Shown here piece after piece: positions 17,550 through 24,319 of a DNA stretch of 64,000 nucleotides. How positions within the stretch are numbered: the stretch's first letter is position 1; every line of letters begins with the position of its first letter. The stretch is from Ciceribacter ferrooxidans. GTDB lineage: Bacteria > Pseudomonadota > Alphaproteobacteria > Rhizobiales > Rhizobiaceae. Position numbers and translations under genes: made by a program. The notes beneath the pieces are model-generated. The model was not told the origin of the DNA, ran no database searches, and was given only the letters and a program-made list of their open reading frames with translations. The stretch is taken from positions 57,052 to 121,051 of the forward strand of contig NZ_SDVB01000216.1 of NCBI RefSeq assembly GCF_004137355.1, written 5' to 3'.

Positions 17550-19313
17550 ATGCTGGTTTTCGGCGACATCGAACGCGTGGAGGAGGTGATGGCGATCCGT
17601 GCCGCCATTGCCCACGACCTCGACGAGGCGGTCGCCATGCCGCCCGGGCTCACTCGCCACGAGCGGCTCGTCGCCGCTTTCATCCGCACCGGCGAACTGG
17701 TCCAGGGCCTGCTGGACGAGGCCTTCGAAAAGGACGGCATCGACGAATGGTCGCCTCTACAGGACGCCGGCGGGCGCCTTCTCCGCGTCGAGGCCGAGGC
17801 GATCATCGGCTCGTGGCGAAGCGGGTTCGACGGCGGGCTCTCGCTCGATCCGCTGTGGCCGGATCTCCTCCGGCGCCTGAACGGACCCGACACCGTGCGG
17901 CTGCGGCAGCCGGAGGGCTATGCCTTCTACGCGCTCCTTCCGGAAATCTATGCCGAGGCGGCGCTGCGGTCCGGCCTGACCGCAAGCACCGTCGTGATCG
18001 GCATCCGCAGCATCGGCACGAGCCTTGCCGCCATGGTTTCGGCGGCGCTCGGGGCCGCGCCCGCCGGCAGCCTACGCCCGCACGGCCATCCCTTCGAACG
18101 ACGCGTCGATATCGGTCCCGCGCTGGCCCGCCGCCTGCTTGCCGGTCGCGACCAGTCTTACGCCATCGTCGACGAAGGCCCGGGTCTCTCCGGAAGCTCT
18201 TTCGGCAGTGTTGCCGACTGGCTGGAGAAAAACGGCGTCGAGCGCTCCCGCATCCATTTCTTTCCGAGCCATGCAGGCGATCCTGGAGCGCAGGCGAGCG
18301 AAAGGCATGTGCGGCGCTGGAAGGAGCGGCCGCGCCATCTCGATACGGTGGATCGGCTCCTTCTCGATCCGGCGACGGCCCGCCTCCCGTCGTGGGTCTC
18401 GGACCTCACCGGTGCGCGCTGCGGTTCGTGGCGGGACATCTCCGGCGGCAGGTGGCGGAAGATCGGGGCCGCGAAAGACGCGACGCGGCCGCCGGTCGAC
18501 GCGCAGTTCGAGAGACGCAAGTTCCTTTTCGAACGCGAGGCGGGGGGGCGACGTGAGCGCTTTCTTGTGAAGTTCGCAGGATTGGGGGATGTCGGGACGG
18601 CCAAGGCGCGGCGCGGGGCGCTTCTCCACGAGGCCGGTTTTGCGCCGAAGATCGCCGGGACCTGCCATGGTTTCCTGGTCCAGCAATGGGTCGAAACGGC
18701 GCACATTCCGATCACCGCCCTCCCACGTCTGCAGGTTCTCGACCATCTGGCGCGCTATCTGGGGTTTCGCGCGCGTCATCTTTCGGGGGGAGGGCAGGGG
18801 GCGACATTGCGGGAACTCTGCGACGTGGCCGTCTATAATTTCGCAGGAACTTTCGGGGAAGACATGGGCAAAAAGCTGAGGTTGCTCGCAGAAGCACATG
18901 GCCGCCCATGCCGGAGGCTGCGCCGGATCGACAGCGACAACCGCCTGCATGCGTGGGAATGGCTGGTGACGCCCGGGGGCAGCCTTCTGAAAGCCGATGC
19001 CGTCGATCACAACAGTGCGCATGATCTCGTCGGGTGTCAGGACATCGCCTGGGAGGTCGCCGGCGCTGCCGTCGAATTCGATCTGACCGCACCCGAACGA
19101 CGGCGTCTCGCCGAGGCCGTCGGCCGGCTTGCCGACGGCAGTCTTGAAGACGACGTGCTGACACTGTTCGAAGCCTGCTATCTCGGCTTTCAGACCGGCC
19201 TATGGTGGATGGCCCTGGAGCGGGCGAGCGGAGATGAACGCGCGCCGATCGCTGCGCTTCTCTCTCGCTACCGTCGGCGTGCCGAGTGCCTGCTTGATGG
19301 TCGGGAGTGTTGA
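17550..19313 (+). CDS. Phosphoribosyltransferase-like/kinase-like fusion of the inositol cluster
   Basis: Start chosen at ATG 17550 ([12 protein letters not shown]) because GGAGAGG lies just upstream; ATG 17514 is possible. The ~587-residue product has two recognisable parts. Around residues 145-240, [15 protein letters not shown] and [19 protein letters not shown] resemble the type I PRTase fold, the second matching the PRPP-binding loop. From about 330, [27 protein letters not shown] and then [24 protein letters not shown] resemble an aminoglycoside-phosphotransferase/choline-kinase fold with its HN and DxxWE catalytic elements. It is divergent from ino1 with a ~150 bp gap and its combination of domains suggests synthesis of a phosphorylated or ribosylated cyclitol product. 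Both domain calls are by pattern and need structural checking. Confidence 0.6.
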   Translation: MLVFGDIERVEEVMAIRAAIAHDLDEAVAMPPGLTRHERLVAAFIRTGELVQGLLDEAFEKDGIDEWSPLQDAGGRLLRVEAEAIIGSWRSGFDGGLSLDPLWPDLLRRLNGPDTVRLRQPEGYAFYALLPEIYAEAALRSGLTASTVVIGIRSIGTSLAAMVSAALGAAPAGSLRPHGHPFERRVDIGPALARRLLAGRDQSYAIVDEGPGLSGSSFGSVADWLEKNGVERSRIHFFPSHAGDPGAQASERHVRRWKERPRHLDTVDRLLLDPATARLPSWVSDLTGARCGSWRDISGGRWRKIGAAKDATRPPVDAQFERRKFLFEREAGGRRERFLVKFAGLGDVGTAKARRGALLHEAGFAPKIAGTCHGFLVQQWVETAHIPITALPRLQVLDHLARYLGFRARHLSGGGQGATLRELCDVAVYNFAGTFGEDMGKKLRLLAEAHGRPCRRLRRIDSDNRLHAWEWLVTPGGSLLKADAVDHNSAHDLVGCQDIAWEVAGAAVEFDLTAPERRRLAEAVGRLADGSLEDDVLTLFEACYLGFQTGLWWMALERASGDERAPIAALLSRYRRRAECLLDGREC

Positions 19314-19320
19314 TTGGGCC

Positions 19321-19614
19321 TCATTGGGAGGAGGACGAAATATCGGGCTCCTTTGCCCGTTCGGTCGACGGTCGAGGTGCAAACATGTCCGGCGGCAGGG
19401 CTCTGCCGCTCGACCGGATGAGCGCGATCGAACGGCGGCCGATGCCCTTCAGTTTCAGAAGTTGCGCATCCGACATTTCGGACACCTGGCTGAACCGTGT
19501 GATGCCGTTGTCCGCCAGCGCGCGAATGACCCAATCCGGCAAATCGCTTGCCGCAAGGACGTCTCCGCCGTCTGGCGGCGCCGTTTCCGACCTGCTTTGC
19601 GAAGATGGCAGCAT
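19321..19614 (-). CDS. Small RpoA-CTD-like helix-hairpin-helix protein
   Basis: A 97-residue protein whose central part, LPDWVIRALADNGITRFSQV and LLKLKGIGRRSIALIRSS, closely follows the helix-hairpin-helix layout of the RNA polymerase alpha C-terminal domain (LKIPNLGRKSLNEI in the classic version). The N- and C-terminal arms are Ser/Pro-rich and probably disordered. Stand-alone versions occur in rhizobia without a known function; DNA binding or interaction with transcription factors is plausible. It converges with the PRTase-kinase gene with only a few bases between them. Confidence 0.65.
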   Translation of the reverse strand: MLPSSQSRSETAPPDGGDVLAASDLPDWVIRALADNGITRFSQVSEMSDAQLLKLKGIGRRSIALIRSSGRALPPDMFAPRPSTERAKEPDISSSSQ

Positions 19615-19730
19615 GACACAAATGCCTGTGCTTGACCGAACGGCCTATCAAACATCTGCCGTAGCTCGCGGTTCCCGCCAAGGCTGCTAAAAAAGCCATG
19701 ACCGAGGAGCGCGTGAAAACGCCTCGGCCT

Positions 19731-20498
19731 TCAGTTGTATTCCTTGCCGGCCGGCCCCGCGCGCTCGTCGGAAAAGAAGCGGGAGGCGGCCTCGGTGCGG
19801 TTCTTGACCTTCATCTTCTTGTAGATGCTGCGGATATGCGCCTTCACCGTGTTTTCGGAGAGGTGAAGCAGGTCGGCGATCGTCTTGTTCTGCGTCCCCT
19901 GGCAGATGAGATTGAGGATCTGCACCTCGCGCGTCGTCAGCACGGAAATCCGGTGATCATGAACAGTCGCCTGCCGAACGCTCTCGATGAGGCTGTCCGT
20001 CCGGGCCGTCCCGACAAGAGGTGGTCCGACGACGTGGAGCCGTTGCAGGAGGGCCGCCGGGAAATGTTCGCCGCCCTTCGCCAGCAGGTCGATGGCCGCG
20101 AGGAAGACGTCGAGCCGGAGGCTGAGCGGCAGGATGCCGTCGATCGCGCCGGTTGCGACGAGGTGCTTCAGGTATTCGTCATGGACACTGCCTCCGTCGA
20201 GCACGATCGCGACCGAAACCTCGGGCGCTTCCTTGGAGGCGTCCTCGACGATCTCGTGAATATCGGTCTCGGCGAGGTCGTAGAGGAGAAGCAGCCTGAC
20301 GGTCTCCCACTCCTTGCGCGTGATCTCGCCGGCGCTGCGATAGACGATGATCTCCGTCTCGGGAAAATGTTTCGACAGAACCTCGGCGAGGCATTCCGAA
20401 AGGAGATCCTGCTTGGCCACCATGACGAATAGATTGGGCGGGGAGCTGCGCTGTGTTCGGCGTGCAGCTTCGTGTACGGTAGATTCGGTCATTAACAT
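19731..20498 (-). CDS. LuxR-type regulator divergent from the secretion locus
   Basis: A 255-residue protein. The N-terminal ~140 residues look like a response-regulator receiver fold (NLFVMVAKQDLLSECLAEVL, LLLLYDLAETDIHE, VAIVLDGGS) but lack the clear acidic pair and the conserved Lys, so it may be a pseudo-receiver. The C-terminal LuxR/NarL helix-turn-helix is complete: LTTREVQILNLICQGTQNKT, LSENTVKAHIRSIYKKM. It is divergent from the repeat-protein gene across a ~680 bp leader and is the natural candidate regulator of the type I secretion operon, as for CsgD-like or exopolysaccharide regulators. A sensor kinase is not encoded nearby. Confidence 0.85.
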   Translation of the reverse strand: MLMTESTVHEAARRTQRSSPPNLFVMVAKQDLLSECLAEVLSKHFPETEIIVYRSAGEITRKEWETVRLLLLYDLAETDIHEIVEDASKEAPEVSVAIVLDGGSVHDEYLKHLVATGAIDGILPLSLRLDVFLAAIDLLAKGGEHFPAALLQRLHVVGPPLVGTARTDSLIESVRQATVHDHRISVLTTREVQILNLICQGTQNKTIADLLHLSENTVKAHIRSIYKKMKVKNRTEAASRFFSDERAGPAGKEYN

Positions 20499-21182
20499 AC
20501 AAGGCTCCCGTCAGTTTTCCACGCAATACAGTGATATTCCCGGGAGAGCCCGCGATTGCCCAGGTCCTCATCTGAAGGCTGATATTGTGCCAAATATGTT
20601 AGCTCTTTGTGGCGCGAAAGAAAATAACCAGTTCGGGTTAGGGTTGCGAAAAGAAGTCGCACTTTCGTGTGAAGGCAATGCATCGATATACTGAAATTAT
20701 TCTACACAACCACTAATTTTCCATAATTGATTCGATGCACTCTTATCGAGTGTTCATTCCCTTCCTCCTGTTTTTACGAATTTTTTCCGGTCGGTAAAAG
20801 AAAGGGCAGGTCGCATCGCCGTGGGAGGGCAGGGACTAATCCTATTTCGCAGCTAGGAACGACGCCGTTTTTGATGTTCAGTTCGGTTGCGCAGTGAGAC
20901 TGAAGGGGATCGAGAATGACGATCCACTCGTTCCCACAGGTATCACGCGGATTGCATGAAAGAAAATATGCCGAACCGGAAGCGACTGTTCGCTTCCGGA
21001 GAGGGAGAATATTGCCTCGTTCGAGGTTTCTATTCTCGAATGACTTGCATGACTTGTGACGGAGCAGATGAACACGTGACGCGTACATCTGTGGATTTCA
21101 ACAGCATGGAGCAGGCGAGAAAAGATCCCAGTCGAGATGAGAGGGATTTCGTGGCTGCTCCTCATTTTTGGGAGAGTTAGAA
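20499..21182. promoter_or_regulatory. Long AT-richer leader/promoter region of the secretion locus
   Basis: About 680 bp without a credible gene, noticeably richer in A and T than its surroundings. It separates the LuxR-type regulator from the first repeat-protein gene and should hold both promoters. It contains a perfect 10-bp hairpin (20976-20999) and a shorter CACTC/GAGTG inverted repeat near 20740. Small frames in it lack ribosome sites. The ribosome site GGGAGAG at 21172-21178 belongs to the gene at 21183. Confidence 0.55.
20976..20999 (+). other. Perfect stem-loop in the secretion-locus leader
   Basis: CCGGAAGCGA-CTGT-TCGCTTCCGG, a 10-bp perfect stem with a 4-base loop, ~185 bp upstream of the first repeat-protein start codon. 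It is not followed by a T-run, so a simple intrinsic terminator is unlikely; an mRNA stability element, attenuator arm or operator is possible. Confidence 0.6.
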
Positions 21183-22142
21183 ATGTCTTATGACCCGAAG
21201 GGTTCCGATACCGAAAACAATGTTGGCGCATTGGCCGACGGCTTTGCCAACAGCGCCATCAACTCCACGGAAGTCGATGAAGGCTCCACCGGCTATGTCG
21301 GCGGCGTCGCCAATGGCGACAACCGCAACAACACCGACAATTCGACCGACGTCGATGTCGATGCGAAGGTCGACATTGCGGCGAACAACGGCGACAATCG
21401 CGACAACGAGTACGACTGGAGCTACGACAGCAAGTCCTACTCCAACACCGAGACTGACACCGACATCAAGACGGTCTCGGACAACGACACCAAGACGGTG
21501 ACCGACACCGACATCAAGACGGACTACGACTGGAGCTATGACAGCAAGTCCTACTCCAACACCGAAACGGACACTGACATCAAGACGGTTACCGATACCG
21601 ACACCGACATCAAGACCGTCACGGAAACGGCCACCGACAGCTACAACAGCACCGACACCGACTTCGCCGTGCTCGAGGACGTCAAGGACAACGGCAATCT
21701 CGGCATCGCAGGCGGTGACCTGACCTTCAACCTCGGTGACGACTTCTCGTTTACGCTGGACGTCGACAACATCCTCAACGACTCGCTGAACGGCCAAGGC
21801 AACGACGCCGGCTTCAGCGCGGTGCAGGCGAGCCACCTGGCCGATCAGGACAGCGCCTGGAACGTTCGGATGGACAACGGTGGTGCGCAGAACCAGCTCT
21901 CCGCGAACGGCGGCAACGCCGACAGCTCGGAGGGCGTGGAACTCGACGGCAAGTGCTGGGATCTCAAGGCAGGTGACGACGTCGCCGGCAACAGCACGGC
22001 GGACGCCTCGGCGATCCTCGCCAATTCGGGCTTCCACTTCGAGTTCGTCCAGGGTGCGAACCTGCTCGGCAACACGATCGACAGCAGCATCATCGGCGGC
22101 AACTCGCACGTCAGCGACGTCGGCGAAGATACCGGCGCCTGA
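21183..22142 (+). CDS. Asp/Thr/Ser-rich repeat protein, probable type I secreted protein
   Basis: Start at ATG 21183 (MSYDPKGSD) with GGGAGAG upstream; 319 residues. Extremely acidic, low in Lys/Arg, one Cys. Residues ~75-150 contain two near-identical copies of YDWSYDSKSYSNTETDTD followed by IKTV-rich T/D runs, encoded by a 114-bp repeat. The C-terminal half has NLGDDFSFTLDVDNIL and HFEFVQGANLLGNTI. There is no N-terminal signal peptide and no RTX nonapeptide. Its place immediately before another acidic repeat protein and a dedicated type I secretion ABC transporter and fusion protein suggests export by that system as a surface or matrix protein. No known family recognised. Confidence 0.75.
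   Translation: MSYDPKGSDTENNVGALADGFANSAINSTEVDEGSTGYVGGVANGDNRNNTDNSTDVDVDAKVDIAANNGDNRDNEYDWSYDSKSYSNTETDTDIKTVSDNDTKTVTDTDIKTDYDWSYDSKSYSNTETDTDIKTVTDTDTDIKTVTETATDSYNSTDTDFAVLEDVKDNGNLGIAGGDLTFNLGDDFSFTLDVDNILNDSLNGQGNDAGFSAVQASHLADQDSAWNVRMDNGGAQNQLSANGGNADSSEGVELDGKCWDLKAGDDVAGNSTADASAILANSGFHFEFVQGANLLGNTIDSSIIGGNSHVSDVGEDTGA
21411..21589 (+). repeat. Tandem 114-bp-period repeat inside the acidic protein gene
   Basis: Two copies of a 65-bp unit start at 21411 and 21525 (period 114 bp) and differ at only a few synonymous positions, for example TAC/TAT and GAG/GAA. Each encodes the YDWSYDSKSYSNTETDTD module. Synonymous-only differences suggest selection on the protein repeat. Confidence 0.85.
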
Positions 22143-22272
22143 TCTCCAAATCCCCAACCAAGAAAAGCTGCACCGGCCGCGGCCGGTGCAGTTCGGCGGT
22201 TAGACACCGCGACGAGAGGATCCGGCCGGAAAGCCGGCATCCCTTCGGGCGGAAGGTGAATGGGAGGCGGCA

Positions 22273-24297
22273 ATGCATACCGAGAGGATTTCCGACATCA
22301 TCGCGCACTTCATCGGCTATTTCGATGCGGCCGTCGAGGATGTGCGCATGCGCATCGCCCACACCGAAGGTCGGGTTGCCCAGGCTTCGCGCGACGACGC
22401 GCCGGACCTTGCCGCACTCGATCCGGATTTCGCGTCGAAACTCCTGCTGAAGGATTACGACCCAGGCGTTCGCCATGTGCTCTCCGACGAGGATCTCACC
22501 GGCGGCGGGCGGCATGTTCCCTTCGGCACCGATCTGCAATTCGCCATCACGAGCCTCCCCGGTGCGGACGCGGGAGACCTGCCGGCACATCATCTGCCTT
22601 GGGGCGTGCCGGCACCCGATGCGCCGCAGGTCCTGCCGATCTTCATCGGTCCGGGCTCGGCAGTCTCGCACCTCACCCAGGTCAACCTTCTGCAGGACGA
22701 TGACTATTTCGACATGACGGGCACGGGAACGCCTCCGCTCGACATGCGCTTCGTGGTCGAGCGTGTCACGGCTTACGCGAACGAGGCGGAGCCTTACACC
22801 CCGTTCTCCGGCTATGAACGGACAGACAGCTATGATGGTCTGCAGGCGATCGCCGAGGATGCGCACACGCTGAAGGAAGATCTCGTCGAAAGCGGGACCA
22901 CCTCGCTCGGTGTTGGCAATGCCGTCGACTTCGTGGCCGCAGGGGATGAGATCGATGGCACCGTCGTCAACGGTGCGGTCGTCGAAGAGGTCCCCGTTCT
23001 CGATGATTTCCTGCCGGACCGTGGTATCGCCGCGCCGCCGGAAGAACCGGTTTCTGAAGGCGACAGCGCGACCCAGACCGGCGGCCCCGAAGACAACCTC
23101 GAGGTCGGTGCCGGCGCCAACATGGTCGCCAACATCGCCGGGGTCACAACCACCGGAATCATAGCGCCGGTGAGCGCCGTCATGGGCGACTATCACCAGG
23201 TCGACATGATCACGCAGGCCTATGTCTACAGCGACAGGGACAGTGGTCCCGAAGGACTGCTCGGCAAGAGTGCGGCCGAAGATGCCGGCACGCTCGCCTT
23301 CAACATCGCGACCTTCGGTCGCTCGAGCCTGGTTGATCCCGCCGCCGATGCGGCGAGCGACGACAGCTCGGGCGATCCGGTCTTTCCGACCCAGTGGCGG
23401 GTGAGCGTCGTCGAAGGCGATGTCTGCTTCGTGCAGTGGATCGAGCAATACAACTTCGTCACCGACAACGACCAGATGGTGGTGACGACGACCGGCTGCG
23501 AAACGACCATCCTGACGGGTGGCAACTCCGCGATCAATTTCGCCGGTCTTCTCGGCCTCGGCATGCAGTACGACCTGGTGATCGTCGGCGGCGATGTCCT
23601 CGACATGAACATCATCAGCCAGCTCTCCGTACTCTACGACAATGACTGGGTGGTCGGCAGCGGCAGTGACGGCGCGGACGTCCGGTCGGGCGACAACCTG
23701 CTCTGGAACGAGGCAACCATCCACAATGTCGGAGCCAACGACCGCTTCGAGACCATGCCGGACTACATCCCGGAGACGATCCAGGCGATCGAGGACCGTG
23801 ACCCCGGGATGCCGAAGGATCTCGCCCATGACGCCAATTTCGAGGGCTATGAAGGTCTCAACGTTCTCTACATCACCGGCAATCTCTTCGACGTGACGTT
23901 CATCAAGCAGGTGAACGTGGTCGGCGATGCAGACCACGTCGATGCCGTCGCCCAGGACGTGCTTGAAGGAAGCGACGGTGCGACGGTGACGATCGACACC
24001 GGAGGCAACGCGGTCGTCAATGTCGCGGAGATCGTCGATTACGACAGCTTCGGCGACACGACCTATCTCGGCGGCAATCTCTATTCTGATGCCGTCCTGA
24101 TCCAGGGCGGGATCATCGAGGACGATGATACCCAGCCGCAGCCGGTCCAGAACGGGCTTGCGAACGAGGTGATCGCCTTCCTCGACGACGATACCGGCGG
24201 GGACGGCGGCGCGGTGGACGGCGTGATCAATGCGGGACACGACCTTTCCTGGTCGCACGCGAGCCCCGTCGACGTGATGCAGACGGCAGTCGCGTGA
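22273..24297 (+). CDS. Large acidic repeat protein, probable type I secretion substrate
   Basis: A 674-residue acidic protein without a signal peptide or membrane segment. It carries at least five copies of a motif of the form [LI]-x-Q-x2-[hydrophobic]2-x-D-x-D: TQVNLLQDDD (~res 133), TQAYVYSDRD (~310), SQLSVLYDND (~450), KQVNVVGDAD (~550), IQGGIIEDDD (~610). Several are preceded by a G-G-N/A-N...N-x-A stretch and a VGGD/LGGN turn, suggesting stacked beta repeats with acidic, possibly Ca-binding, turns. It precedes the dedicated ABC transporter gene by 22 bp and ends in ASPVDVMQTAVA, consistent with a C-terminal uncleaved secretion signal. No GGxGxDxUx repeats exist. Function, perhaps a matrix or surface protein, is inferred. 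Confidence 0.78.
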   Translation: MHTERISDIIAHFIGYFDAAVEDVRMRIAHTEGRVAQASRDDAPDLAALDPDFASKLLLKDYDPGVRHVLSDEDLTGGGRHVPFGTDLQFAITSLPGADAGDLPAHHLPWGVPAPDAPQVLPIFIGPGSAVSHLTQVNLLQDDDYFDMTGTGTPPLDMRFVVERVTAYANEAEPYTPFSGYERTDSYDGLQAIAEDAHTLKEDLVESGTTSLGVGNAVDFVAAGDEIDGTVVNGAVVEEVPVLDDFLPDRGIAAPPEEPVSEGDSATQTGGPEDNLEVGAGANMVANIAGVTTTGIIAPVSAVMGDYHQVDMITQAYVYSDRDSGPEGLLGKSAAEDAGTLAFNIATFGRSSLVDPAADAASDDSSGDPVFPTQWRVSVVEGDVCFVQWIEQYNFVTDNDQMVVTTTGCETTILTGGNSAINFAGLLGLGMQYDLVIVGGDVLDMNIISQLSVLYDNDWVVGSGSDGADVRSGDNLLWNEATIHNVGANDRFETMPDYIPETIQAIEDRDPGMPKDLAHDANFEGYEGLNVLYITGNLFDVTFIKQVNVVGDADHVDAVAQDVLEGSDGATVTIDTGGNAVVNVAEIVDYDSFGDTTYLGGNLYSDAVLIQGGIIEDDDTQPQPVQNGLANEVIAFLDDDTGGDGGAVDGVINAGHDLSWSHASPVDVMQTAVA

Positions 24298-24319
24298 GTG
24301 CAAGGGCAGGGGGGAGCAC

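Noticed and set aside
19700-19730. CCGAGG...CCTCGG hairpin after the LuxR-type gene as a terminator
   Set aside because: The stem has a bulge and lacks a following T-run on the relevant strand; too weak to annotate.
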